NCBI RefSeq assembly: GCF_900231835.1
Contig: NZ_OCTN01000005.1
Location: forward strand, 186,001 to 250,000
Origin: Pontivivens marinum
GTDB taxonomy: Bacteria; Pseudomonadota; Alphaproteobacteria; Rhodobacterales; Rhodobacteraceae
DNA length: 64,000 nt
Direction: 5' to 3'
The notes below the pieces were generated by a model. That model did not search any database and was not told the DNA's origin. It worked only from the letters and a program-made list of their open reading frames with translations. Both the position numbers and the translations under genes were made by a program. Shown here one piece after another: positions 44,910-53,670 of this stretch; position 1 is the stretch's first letter, and each line of letters begins with the position of its first letter.

Positions 44910-47288
44910 TTACATAGATTGGTGTGAAATCTGCCTGTCGCCCGCCGTCAACATTGCGACCGATTCGGCTAAAGCATTCCGATCTATGCGGAAATGTCGA
45001 TACAAATCGCCAATTGTACCCGTCTGGCCAAAATGCTCGACCCCGTGCGGAATGGTGCGATGACCTGCAACCGCGCCCAGCCAGCTTAGCGTTGCGGGAT
45101 GCCCGTCAATCACGGTGACAAGGGCGCATTCGCGGGGCAATTCACCGAGCAGCGTCTCGATATGGCTCTTAGCATCTGCGTTGCCACGGGCGCGATCACG
45201 TTGCGCCGCAGTCCACCCCGCGTTCAGACGATCAGCGGAGGTTACTGCCAGCACGCCCACATCACGCCGGTATTCCCCGATCATACCGGCAGCCGCAATC
45301 GCCTCATCCGCGACGGCGCCCTGATAGGCGATCACAACCGAGCAATTCGGGCCGGGTTTGCGCAGCCAATAGGCCCCGTCGATGGCCCCCTGCCGGAAAT
45401 CGTCGTTCACGCGGCGCACGGGCTGCTCCAGCGGCTTGGTCGTCAGGCGCAGATAGACAGAGCCACCGGTTTCATCCCGCAGCCATGTCCGCTCATCCGG
45501 ATCGCCCTCACCATCGCGCTGAACATAGTCAAAGGCCCAGCCCATGATGACCGCCAGCTCGTCCACAAAGGCAGGCTCAAACGCGGCGAGGCCATCCTGA
45601 CTCATCCCGATCAGCGGCGACCCGATGGACTGATGCGCCCCCCCCTCAGGCGCGAGGGTCACGCCGGACGGGGTGCCGACCAGCAGAAAGCGCGCATCCT
45701 GATAGCAGGCATAGTTCAGCGCATCCAAACCACGGGCCACAAACGGATCATACACCGTGCCAACGGGGATCAAGCGTTTGCCGAACAGCGAATGGCTCAA
45801 CCCTGCGGCGCCCAGCAGCAGCATCAGGTTCATCTCCGCGATGCCCAGCTCAATATGCTGCCCCTCGGGTGTGAACTCCCATTTCGCGGTGGAGGGGATG
45901 TTCTCGTTTATGAACGTGTCATCCTGCGGGGTGCGGGCGAACAGCTTACGCCGGTTCACCCATGGGCCCAGGCTGGTGGTGCCCGTTACATCGGGCGACA
46001 TCGTGACGATCCGATCCGCCAGTGCGCTGTTCCCCTTGGACAGGGTATCGAGGATCTTGCCAAACGCGGTCTGGGTGGACACCTCGCGGTCGCTGGCCAT
46101 CTCAATCGCGGGAACTGGCAATTTATCATCGGTAAAGCGGCGGCGTCCCTTGGCAAAGAACGGAGCGGCGTCCAGAAACTTTTGCAACACCTCAGGATCA
46201 GAAACAGTGGCGAACTTCTCCCACTCCTGCCCTGCCGGAACGCCCATGTGGTCTTGCCACGCGGCCATCTGCGTCTTGTTCATCAGGCCGCCATGGTTGT
46301 CCTTGTGTCCCGCAATCGGCGTGCCCCAGCCCTTGATCGTATAGGCGAGGAAGCAAACAGGGCGGTCATGGTCGATGCTGGCAAAGGTGTCGGCCATCGT
46401 CTGCACGCAGTTCCCGCCAAGGTTTTCCATCAGCGCGGCCAGTTCCTCATCCGTGCGCCGCTCAATTAGATCGGTCACATCGCCCTGATCGCCCAGCGCA
46501 TCCATCAGACGCTTGCGCCACACGGCACCGCCCATAAAGGTCAGTGCGGAATAGAGCTGGTTCGGGCAGTCATCGATCCACTCACGCAGTTTCTCGCCGC
46601 CCGGTTCCTGAAATGCGGCACGTTGCAGCACACCATATTTGATCCGCACCACATCCCAACCAAAGGCATCAAAGATCTGCTCAACCCGTTTAAACAGCCC
46701 CTCGCGCACGATCCCGTCCAGCGATTGACGGTTATAATCAATGATCCACCACGTATTACGCAGGTCGTTTTTCCACCCCTCCTGCAAGCATTCGTAGATA
46801 TTGCCCTCGTCCAGTTCGGCATCCCCAACCAGCGCCACCATGCGGCCCTGTGGAATATCCGCGCCCCAGCTTTTCGCCGCGATATAATCCTGCACCAGCG
46901 ATGCAAACGACGTGATCGCCACGCCCAACCCGACCGAGCCGGTCGAGAAATCAACATCGTCGATATCCTTGGTTCGCGAGGGATAGGACTGCACACCGCC
47001 TAGCCCGCGAAAGGCCTCCATCTTTTCCCGCGTTTGATTGCCCATCAGGTACTGGATCGCGTGAAAAATCGGCGAGGCATGGGGCTTTACCGCCACCCGA
47101 TCCTCTGGCCGCAGCGCCGAGAAATACAGCGCCGTCATAATCGACACCATAGACGCGGAGGACGCCTGATGCCCGCCAATCTTGATCCCGTCTTCCTTTG
47201 CCCGCAGATGGTTCGCATTGTGAATCATCCAGTGCGACAGCCACAGCAAACGTTGCTCAACGGTCTTGAGATGCTGGTTCGTGCTCAT
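44910..47288 (-). CDS. Homodimeric AceE-type 2-oxoacid dehydrogenase E1 / transketolase-family protein
   Basis: A 792-residue thiamine-diphosphate enzyme. The N-terminal part has GIKIGGHQASSASMVSIMTALYFSALRPEDRV and the ThDP motif GDAELDEGN ... N (about residues 175-205), as in the homodimeric pyruvate dehydrogenase E1 (AceE). The middle and C-terminal transketolase-like domains follow (GIAEMNLMLLLGAAGLSHSLFG, GTVYDPFVARGLDAL). It is shorter than E. coli AceE (887). It is divergent from an Lrp/AsnC gene, an arrangement like Pseudomonas mdeB-mdeR, where the E1 acts on 2-oxobutyrate; substrate here is inference. No E2 or E3 gene is adjacent. Confidence 0.8.
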   Translation of the reverse strand: MSTNQHLKTVEQRLLWLSHWMIHNANHLRAKEDGIKIGGHQASSASMVSIMTALYFSALRPEDRVAVKPHASPIFHAIQYLMGNQTREKMEAFRGLGGVQSYPSRTKDIDDVDFSTGSVGLGVAITSFASLVQDYIAAKSWGADIPQGRMVALVGDAELDEGNIYECLQEGWKNDLRNTWWIIDYNRQSLDGIVREGLFKRVEQIFDAFGWDVVRIKYGVLQRAAFQEPGGEKLREWIDDCPNQLYSALTFMGGAVWRKRLMDALGDQGDVTDLIERRTDEELAALMENLGGNCVQTMADTFASIDHDRPVCFLAYTIKGWGTPIAGHKDNHGGLMNKTQMAAWQDHMGVPAGQEWEKFATVSDPEVLQKFLDAAPFFAKGRRRFTDDKLPVPAIEMASDREVSTQTAFGKILDTLSKGNSALADRIVTMSPDVTGTTSLGPWVNRRKLFARTPQDDTFINENIPSTAKWEFTPEGQHIELGIAEMNLMLLLGAAGLSHSLFGKRLIPVGTVYDPFVARGLDALNYACYQDARFLLVGTPSGVTLAPEGGAHQSIGSPLIGMSQDGLAAFEPAFVDELAVIMGWAFDYVQRDGEGDPDERTWLRDETGGSVYLRLTTKPLEQPVRRVNDDFRQGAIDGAYWLRKPGPNCSVVIAYQGAVADEAIAAAGMIGEYRRDVGVLAVTSADRLNAGWTAAQRDRARGNADAKSHIETLLGELPRECALVTVIDGHPATLSWLGAVAGHRTIPHGVEHFGQTGTIGDLYRHFRIDRNALAESVAMLTAGDRQISHQSM

Positions 47289-47380
47289 ATCGGTCTATCC
47301 TTGGGCTGCCGCAATCAACCACCGATACCACTACGTGCGCGCTACTTTCTTGCAATTCGAACTGTGATCCGCCCATAATT

Positions 47381-47395
47381 TAGCATGATCCACTA
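47381..47395. promoter_or_regulatory. Lrp-type operator candidate
   Basis: TAGCATGATCCACTA matches both ends of the E. coli Lrp consensus (YAGHAW...DCTR) with three or four mismatches in the centre. It lies between the divergent E1 and Lrp genes, 14 bases before the Lrp start, and is part of a wider inverted repeat AGCAT-15-ATGCT (47382-47406). Confidence 0.4.
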
Positions 47396-47409
47396 CATGA
47401 TATGCTCAA

Positions 47410-47880
47410 ATGGCTGAAAACACCTCTCTGGATGAGATCGACATCCGAATCCTGCGCGAACTGTCCCGCGATGGCCGGATCAGTGCCGCCGATCTGGCAC
47501 AGCGTGTGGGGTTGAGCGCGACCCCCGTCATCCGCCGCCTGCGTCGGCTTGAGGATAGCGGCGTCGTCAGCGGCTATACCGCCCTGATTGACGAGACGGC
47601 TCTGGGTTATTCCATGTCGGTCTTTGTCTCGGTCAAACTGGACCGGCAGGTGGACGGGGCCATGCGCCGGTTCGAGGCCGCAATCCTGACCCTGCCCGAG
47701 GTGGTAGATTGCTGGCTGATGACCGGCAATCGCGATTACCTGCTGCGTATCGCCGTAACAGGGCTAAAGGAATTCGAGGCCCTGATGATCGAGCGTCTGG
47801 TCAAGATCGAGAGCGTCGCCTCCATCGAATCCTCGATCCCCATCCGCCGCGTAAAATCCGGTATCGCCCGCAGCCCCTAA
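47410..47880 (+). CDS. Lrp/AsnC-family transcriptional regulator
   Basis: A 156-residue regulator. The N-terminal helix-turn-helix is LDEIDIRILRELSRDGRISAADLAQRVGLSATPVIRRLRRLEDSGVVSGYTALID (about 5-60), and the C-terminal RAM ligand-binding domain contains VFVSVKLDR, VVDCWLMTGNRDYLLRIAV and IESSIPIRRVK. Such proteins sense amino acids. It is divergent from the AceE-like gene and most likely controls it. I see no good ribosome-binding site before the ATG. Confidence 0.92.
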   Translation: MAENTSLDEIDIRILRELSRDGRISAADLAQRVGLSATPVIRRLRRLEDSGVVSGYTALIDETALGYSMSVFVSVKLDRQVDGAMRRFEAAILTLPEVVDCWLMTGNRDYLLRIAVTGLKEFEALMIERLVKIESVASIESSIPIRRVKSGIARSP

Positions 47881-47939
47881 TCCCCAATGACAGATGCGCG
47901 ACCCGCCGCTACGCTATCCGCAACAGAGAGGGTAACGCG

Positions 47940-48257
47940 ATGTGTGGCAACAGCAGGGGAACGGCCATTCCAACCGTTCAGATCGACAATAAACGCACCC
48001 GCGTTACCGAATGGCGCTTTCCTGCGCGGGGCGACAATACTGGCTGGCACAAACACGCCTATGACTACGTGGTCGTGCCGCTGTTCACCGGAGTGCTGGA
48101 AATCGAGACCCCAGATGGCAAACGCATCACCGCGCAAATGACCCATGGCGTGCCCTATTACCGGAATCTGGGCGTCGAACATGACGTCATTAACGGCAAT
48201 GATTTTGAATGTGCCTTTGTCGAGATCGAGCTTCTGGAACAGGCGGCTTCAGCATGA
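47940..48257 (+). CDS. Small cupin-domain protein
   Basis: A 105-residue single cupin. The start is the ATG at 47940 with GAGAGGGT upstream. The barrel motif is visible: RGDNTGWHKHAYDYVVVPLFTGVLEIETPDG, where the two histidines and the following residues are the cupin motif 1, and the later LGVEHDVINGNDFECAFVEIEL is motif 2, with H available for metal. The function is unknown. It overlaps the next gene by four bases. Confidence 0.8.
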   Translation: MCGNSRGTAIPTVQIDNKRTRVTEWRFPARGDNTGWHKHAYDYVVVPLFTGVLEIETPDGKRITAQMTHGVPYYRNLGVEHDVINGNDFECAFVEIELLEQAASA

Positions 48258-48637
48258 CGCATCAGGGATCATGCCTGTGCGGGGCAATCCGCTTTACCGT
48301 CTCGGGCGAGTTGCCAGCCCCGAATGCCTGCCATTGCACGCAGTGCCGCAAACAATCGGGGCATTACTGGGCCTCGATCGACATTGCGCGGGACCGGCTA
48401 CAGCTACAGGATGACGCACAATTGCGGTGGTATCAGGCCTCGGCCAAGGTTCGGCGCGGCTTTTGCGGCACCTGCGGCTCGTTCCTGTTCTGGGATCCCA
48501 TCGGTGGCGCGGCAACGGCGGTTGCTATGGGCGCCTTTGATGGCCCCACCCAGACCAAGCTGGCGCTACATATCTTTACCGATGATAAGGGCGATTATTA
48601 CGACATCACCGATGGGCTGCCACAGAACCGGCACTAG
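48254..48637 (+). CDS. GFA-family (CENP-V/glutathione-dependent formaldehyde-activating-like) protein
   Basis: A 127-residue zinc protein of the GFA fold. Cysteines in GSCLCGAIRFTV, CHCTQCRKQSG and FCGTCGSFLFW match the two zinc sites of the family. The name comes from a disputed formaldehyde activity, so no reaction is implied. The ATG overlaps the cupin stop as ATGA, and its own stop overlaps that of the convergent DeoR gene by 4 bases. Confidence 0.9.
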   Translation: MTHQGSCLCGAIRFTVSGELPAPNACHCTQCRKQSGHYWASIDIARDRLQLQDDAQLRWYQASAKVRRGFCGTCGSFLFWDPIGGAATAVAMGAFDGPTQTKLALHIFTDDKGDYYDITDGLPQNRH

Positions 48638-49392
48638 GCAGTTACGACCGCCGTGCCCCACTCACCGCATTGCGCGGCCAGCCCAGCAGGCAAAGCACGG
48701 TCGGTAAAGATCGTATCAATATCCGCGAGCGAGGTAATCCGCGCCGGCGCCTGCCGCTGAAATTTCGAGTGATCCGCCACCAGAAAAGTCCGTCGCGCCT
48801 GCCGGATGATGGTTTGACTGACGCCAACCTCCTGAATATCGAAATCCAGCAAGTCCCCCTCCGCATCCATTGCGGAACAACCGATGACCGCGAAATCGAA
48901 TTTGAACTGCTGGATGGTCTGGATCGTCAGCGCACCGATCAATCCCCCATCGGACCGGCGCAGCGACCCACCGGCAACGATGATTTCGCAGCTCTCATTC
49001 TCGACCAGGATATTGGCCACGTTCATATTATTCGTCACCACCAACAGATTGCGGTGGGTCAGCAACTGACGGGCCACGGCCTCCGTACTGGTGCCGATAT
49101 TCAGAAAGATCGAGGCATCATCAGGGATCGCCGCGGCACAGGCGCTGGCGATTGCGTCCTTTGCCCCGTCATTCAGATCGCGCCGATCCTCATAGCCGAT
49201 ATTGACCGTGCTGGATGGCAGGATCGCGCCGCCATGGACGCGCTCCAACTTTCCGGCATCGGCCAGATCGCTCAGATCGCGGCGAATGGTTTGATGGGTG
49301 ACACCGAAATGCTCGGCCAATCCCTCAACCGTGACCTTTCGCGCGCGGCGCGCAATGTCGAGGATTTCAGGGTGGCGAAAGGTCTGTGACAT
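48634..49392 (-). CDS. DeoR/GlpR-family transcriptional regulator
   Basis: A 252-residue sugar-phosphate-responsive repressor. The N-terminal winged helix VTVEGLAEHFGVTHQTIRRDLSDLADAGKLERVHGGAI (about 19-56) is the DeoR signature, and the C-terminal DeoRC domain has FLNIGTSTEAVARQL, LLVVTNNMNVA and VADHSKF, the ligand-binding loops. No target operon is adjacent, so its regulon is unknown. Confidence 0.92.
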   Translation of the reverse strand: MSQTFRHPEILDIARRARKVTVEGLAEHFGVTHQTIRRDLSDLADAGKLERVHGGAILPSSTVNIGYEDRRDLNDGAKDAIASACAAAIPDDASIFLNIGTSTEAVARQLLTHRNLLVVTNNMNVANILVENESCEIIVAGGSLRRSDGGLIGALTIQTIQQFKFDFAVIGCSAMDAEGDLLDFDIQEVGVSQTIIRQARRTFLVADHSKFQRQAPARITSLADIDTIFTDRALPAGLAAQCGEWGTAVVTA

Positions 49393-49443
49393 GCCTCCAC
49401 TTACCCGCGTTTACGCATGATTTCCAGCCGGATCACCGCGTAA

Positions 49444-50025
49444 TTACCGGCCTATATCGCGCGCGGACAGGGACGAGACATCGGCAACAATCAGCTCCGC
49501 CAAGGCATTAAACGCCCCCGATTGCGCCGTTGAAATGCCCGCAATCGTGTCCCCGCCAGTTGGCTGAGTGATGGCAAAGCTCTGCGCATGCTCAAACGTG
49601 CCCCGGTTCAGCGCAATGATGAAATACTGCCCCTCCAGCGTGTATTCACCGCCGACCTGCCCCACGGCACGGCTAACCTGTACCTCCACCCGCAAATCGG
49701 CTCGGCTCAGCATGGGCCACGGTTCGGCCGCAACAGCCGTTTCCGGCAATCGCGCCGCCAGTGTCTGTGCAAGGCGCATCGTCAGCGCGCGCGGCGGCAG
49801 GTCCGCCCACAGCACATCATTGCGCAGGGAAACGGTGCCATCGGCCTGCTCCACCCCGATCTGTTCGCCCTGCGCATAATAGGGCAGGGAAACCTCGCGC
49901 AGCTCGATCGAGCGCGCAACACTGGTCGCCGCCACAGGATTAACGGTGACCGGCGCCAATTGGATGCGCGGTTCCGGCGCGGAAGTACACGCAGCCAACA
50001 GCACGGCAAGCATAAGGAAACGCAT
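49444..50025 (-). CDS. pqiC: PqiC-like outer-membrane-associated lipoprotein
   Basis: A 193-residue lipoprotein with lipobox LAAC (cysteine 13) followed by an ABC-type auxiliary lipoprotein domain (IQLAPVTVNPVAATSVARSIELREVSLPYYAQGEQI ... LPPRALTMRLAQTLAARL). PqiC interacts with the tip of PqiB and completes the trans-envelope path. It lies last in the pqiA-pqiA-pqiB-pqiC order, 23 bases after pqiB. Confidence 0.88.
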   Translation of the reverse strand: MRFLMLAVLLAACTSAPEPRIQLAPVTVNPVAATSVARSIELREVSLPYYAQGEQIGVEQADGTVSLRNDVLWADLPPRALTMRLAQTLAARLPETAVAAEPWPMLSRADLRVEVQVSRAVGQVGGEYTLEGQYFIIALNRGTFEHAQSFAITQPTGGDTIAGISTAQSGAFNALAELIVADVSSLSARDIGR

Positions 50026-50048
50026 GGTTTAATCCTTTCAGGATGCGG

Positions 50049-53048
50049 TCAGCGACCGATCAGCAGCGAGTTCGGGTTACGCTCAATCTGACGCACCAAT
50101 GCGGTGATCGCACGGGCAGTGTCGCGGAATTCACGGATGGCGCGCAGGGCCTCATCATTCACAACAGAGCCCTCGCCATAGGCGGCAATGGTCGCGCTAG
50201 ACTGCACGCTCAGCGCATCCAGACGCGCCAGCAGATCAGGCACATCAACGGCAGCCAGACGAATGGCCTCCATCGTGCGTTCAGCCGCGCTCAACGTATC
50301 GCCCAGCCCCTGTGCAACGCCCGCACCGCGCAAATCCTGCAAGGTCAGCCGCACCTCGCGCAGGGCCTCGGTCAGGATCGCGGGCAGGTCCTGCGCGCCG
50401 GGTGCGGCAAGGATCGCATCGGCGCTGCGCAGCACGTCCTGTGCGGTTTGGGCCAATTGGTCCAGCTCGACATTCTCTGCGTCCGAAACCACGGCACCGA
50501 TCCGCTCCATCAGCTCAGGCACGCCATCTGTCGCCTGCGCAACACTGGCCGCCGCACGGCCCGCATCGGCCAGTGCGGTTTGCAGGCGTTCGCCCAGCTC
50601 CGCCGCGACCAGATCGTCCAGCAAAGCGCGCGCACTGCGCACACCCGCACTGATATCTGCCGGAATTGCCTGCGTGGATGGGTCCTCCAGCAAAGCACGT
50701 AATGCGGCCAGCGAAGCCGTTGCCTGCGCTGGCAATGCCTGGGTCTGCGGGTCGGACAGGATGGTATCAACCTCCGCGATTACGCCACTCAGCGCATCCG
50801 GAATGGTTTTGGAGGCTTCGGCGATTTCCGACAGGCTTGCCGCCGCCTGCGTGGCAGAACTCAGCGTTTCGCCCAGCAATTGCGCGACATTCGCATCATC
50901 TATCGCGGCCAATGTGCGGTTGATCGTGACCAAGCTGGCCAAGGTTTCCGCAGGCAATGCTTGCGTTGCCTCATCATCCAGAATCCCCCGTGCCGATCGC
51001 AGCACACCCGTCAGTTCCGCCGGAGCAGCCGCCAGTTCGGGGTTGGACAGGAACGTATTCGCCGTATTGGCCAGCGCATCGACATCCTCAATCAACGCGG
51101 CCAGTGTTTCGGGCAGGTCAGCGGCACCATCGGTCAGCGCGGCAATGCCAGTGGCGGCCGACGCCCCCTCCTGCAATGCAGTGGCAAGACGCCCCGCAAT
51201 ATCCGCTTCGCCAAATTCAGCCAGAATATCCTCGGCCTGCGCCAATGCACGGCCCAGCGCATCCGGCGCGGATTGCAGGGCGGGGCTAGACGTAACCGCC
51301 TGAATATCCGATAGCAATGCCGCCGCCTGGGTCGGCAGGGAACGCGCCGCCGGATCATCAATCAGACCCTGCGCCGAGGACACAAATTCCTGCGTTGCGC
51401 GCAATGTCGCGGCAAGGTCGGGCGTCAGTTCGCTGGTCGTTTGATCCACGGTCCGCGCCAATGCGGAAATATCGGCAACCGTCGTGGTGAATGCCTCAAC
51501 CAATGCGGCCTCCTGCGCGTCCTCCAGCAAACCACGCAGAGCGGTCAGACCGGCCAGCAATTCACCCGGCGCCTGTTTCACACCATCCGATTGCAGCAAC
51601 CCACGCAGATCGGAGATGGCGGCATTTGCCTCCACCGGAATTTGGCGCAATTCGGGATCGCTGAGCAGCGAGGTAACTGCGTTCAATGCCTGTGTTGCGG
51701 CAGTCATGATCGCCTCAACCGGCAATTCGTCGATACGGGTGATCAGCCCCTCCGCCGTTTCGGCCAAGCCTGATGTCGGCGTTTCAACCGTTGGAATCCG
51801 CGGGAAGGGACGGTTATCCAGATTCAGCTCCGCCGGTTCCGCATCCGGAATTTCGGCCAGTTCGATGCTTTGCGACCCGGACAGAATGGAGGGGGAGGTC
51901 AATTGCGCGCGCAGGCCGCTATCCGCAACCAGTTCACCCAACAGCGCAAGGGTCAGGCTGGCATCCGCCCCCGATGGCAGGCCAAATCGGCCCGGCTCAA
52001 TCTCAAACGCGGCCAACAGTTCAACCGCGCGGCTGCCCTGCTCACCGGCCAATCGGGCCGAGACACTGGTAACGGACCCGACCGGAATCCCGCGATAGGA
52101 CACCTGCGCCCCAACGCGTAAGCCGTTGACCGAACCCGGGAAAACCGCAGAGATCGTTACCGGTGCGCGCACCAGCGTATCAAATAGCGAGGATCGCGCC
52201 GTGTCTGCATCGGGGTACAGCCGGAACGCCCGCTCCGCCGTCACCTGTTTGCCATCAGGAAACACGGTGTCAAATGTAACACCGCCGCGCAGCAGCGCCG
52301 TCAGGCTGCCCACATCCAGCGACGCACCGCTGGTATCAAGGTTGAAGCTAAATCCCGACGCATCCCAGAACCGCGTCCCCTCATTGATCAGATCATTATA
52401 GGGTTCACGCACAAAGGCGGTATAGACGATGCGACTGCCATCATCGGACAGCGCTACATCCTCAACCTGCCCGACCTCGATCCCCTTAAACAGCATGGGC
52501 GACCCGATCGAAATCGAGCTGGCCAACGACGTGTTCAGCGTCAGCCGCAGGCCCGGTTCATCCAGTGGCGTCAGGGGCGCGCGCTCCAACCCGGTGAAAT
52601 CATAGGCAGTGCGACCCGGATTCATTGGCAATTGAACGCTCAGATAGGAGCCGCTGATAACCGTGCTAAGCCCCGAAATGCCCTGCGCGGTAATCTCGGG
52701 CTCCACGATCCAGAACACCGCCTCGCTGGTCACATAGGGGGCGATTTCAGGCTCTAGCCGGATATGTACCAACACGTCATTCAGGCCGGCGCCAAAGCCG
52801 ACTTCCTCAACATGCCCAATCGTCACATCGCGGTATCGTAACACCGTTTGCGACGCCGAAACCCCAGAGGCGCTGGCGAAATGCACAACCACAACAGGCC
52901 CGCGCGAGGTAAAGGTCTGCACCGTCACCACAGCCGCCACGATCAACGCAACCAGCGGAATCGCCCATACCAGCGAGAAACGTTTCCATAGCGGCGTATG
53001 GGCTTCCGTCTCGATCCGGGGCGCGGGGGGCTGCGGCATGTCAGTCAA
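50049..53048 (-). CDS. pqiB: PqiB-like MCE protein with an extended repeat needle
   Basis: A 999-residue inner-membrane-anchored MCE protein, far longer than E. coli PqiB (about 546). A membrane helix (about 26-46) is followed by three MCE domains (about 50-140, 166-260 and 295-395), which in PqiB form stacked hexameric rings. The rest (about 425-985) is helical and made of five similar units of about 100 residues; a motif of the form LLSDP..Q.LP begins at residues 461, 562, 666, 763 and 879, with a second copy 23 residues later in each of the first four. PqiB makes a lipid tunnel across the periplasm; the extra length should lengthen or thicken its coiled needle. Confidence 0.92.
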   Translation of the reverse strand: MTDMPQPPAPRIETEAHTPLWKRFSLVWAIPLVALIVAAVVTVQTFTSRGPVVVVHFASASGVSASQTVLRYRDVTIGHVEEVGFGAGLNDVLVHIRLEPEIAPYVTSEAVFWIVEPEITAQGISGLSTVISGSYLSVQLPMNPGRTAYDFTGLERAPLTPLDEPGLRLTLNTSLASSISIGSPMLFKGIEVGQVEDVALSDDGSRIVYTAFVREPYNDLINEGTRFWDASGFSFNLDTSGASLDVGSLTALLRGGVTFDTVFPDGKQVTAERAFRLYPDADTARSSLFDTLVRAPVTISAVFPGSVNGLRVGAQVSYRGIPVGSVTSVSARLAGEQGSRAVELLAAFEIEPGRFGLPSGADASLTLALLGELVADSGLRAQLTSPSILSGSQSIELAEIPDAEPAELNLDNRPFPRIPTVETPTSGLAETAEGLITRIDELPVEAIMTAATQALNAVTSLLSDPELRQIPVEANAAISDLRGLLQSDGVKQAPGELLAGLTALRGLLEDAQEAALVEAFTTTVADISALARTVDQTTSELTPDLAATLRATQEFVSSAQGLIDDPAARSLPTQAAALLSDIQAVTSSPALQSAPDALGRALAQAEDILAEFGEADIAGRLATALQEGASAATGIAALTDGAADLPETLAALIEDVDALANTANTFLSNPELAAAPAELTGVLRSARGILDDEATQALPAETLASLVTINRTLAAIDDANVAQLLGETLSSATQAAASLSEIAEASKTIPDALSGVIAEVDTILSDPQTQALPAQATASLAALRALLEDPSTQAIPADISAGVRSARALLDDLVAAELGERLQTALADAGRAAASVAQATDGVPELMERIGAVVSDAENVELDQLAQTAQDVLRSADAILAAPGAQDLPAILTEALREVRLTLQDLRGAGVAQGLGDTLSAAERTMEAIRLAAVDVPDLLARLDALSVQSSATIAAYGEGSVVNDEALRAIREFRDTARAITALVRQIERNPNSLLIGR
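50216..51668 (-). repeat. Five tandem approximately 100-residue repeats within pqiB
   Basis: Counting the protein by hand, the first motif of each unit starts at residues 461, 562, 666, 763 and 879, giving steps of 101, 104, 97 and 116. A second motif starts exactly 23 residues later at 484, 585, 689 and 786; in the fifth unit it is degenerate. Each unit ends in a helix of the form VP.L(L/M)..(I/L). The repeat is in protein sequence; I did not measure DNA identity. Confidence 0.75.
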
Positions 53049-53049
53049 T

Positions 53050-53670
53050 TCAGATATCCTTCGCCGTACTCTCAGGCTGATCCCAGATCAGCCGTGGGTC
53101 AAATGACTGCGCCGATAGCATTGTAAATGCCACGGACAGTGCAAAACAAACTGCGGCCGGACCGGGATGCACGCTTGCTGCTGCGCCCAGTTGCACCAAC
53201 GCCGCCAACAACGCCACTACGAACACATCGATCATGGACCAGCGCCCAACGAATTCAATGATTTCATGCAGGTGAACCCGCGAATGGCGGCTCAAACCAC
53301 TGGGCCGCGTGACCGACCACGCCAATAATGCAATCACGCCAAACTTACTCAACGGAACCACCACCGACGCGAAAAAGATAATGGCCGCAATGCCGTAGGC
53401 GCCCGCCTCGACCAGAACCACAACACCACCGACAATGGTATCCTCATGCGTCGTGGCCAATTGCCGTGTGGCCAGCATCGGGTACAGGTTGGCCGGAATA
53501 TAGGCGATGACCCCAACGATCAGCCACGCCCAAACCCGTTGAATACTTTGGGGTTTTCGTGAATGCAGCTTTGCCGCACAGCGTCGGCAAGTGGTCTGGT
53601 CTGCATTATGCACCAGCTCACACCGATGGCACGCGACCATGCCTGCCTCACGCGCTGTGGTGACGCTCAT
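53050..53670 (-). CDS. pqiA: PqiA-like protein, second half (separate gene)
   Basis: A 206-residue membrane protein with one PqiA domain. A zinc-ribbon-like N-terminus (CHRCELVHNADQTTCRRCAAKL, cysteines near 14, 17, 29 and 32) precedes four membrane helices and the FVGRWSMIDVFVVALLAALVQLG signature. It resembles the second half of E. coli PqiA (417 residues, two such halves). It overlaps the other half by four bases and ends 2 bases before pqiB starts, so the set is one operon. Confidence 0.9.
   Translation of the reverse strand: MSVTTAREAGMVACHRCELVHNADQTTCRRCAAKLHSRKPQSIQRVWAWLIVGVIAYIPANLYPMLATRQLATTHEDTIVGGVVVLVEAGAYGIAAIIFFASVVVPLSKFGVIALLAWSVTRPSGLSRHSRVHLHEIIEFVGRWSMIDVFVVALLAALVQLGAAASVHPGPAAVCFALSVAFTMLSAQSFDPRLIWDQPESTAKDI

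Noticed and set aside
45099-46469. A 456-codon open frame opposite the AceE-like E1.
   Set aside because: It is antisense to a clear ThDP enzyme with intact motifs and shows no domain; a typical GC-rich shadow frame.
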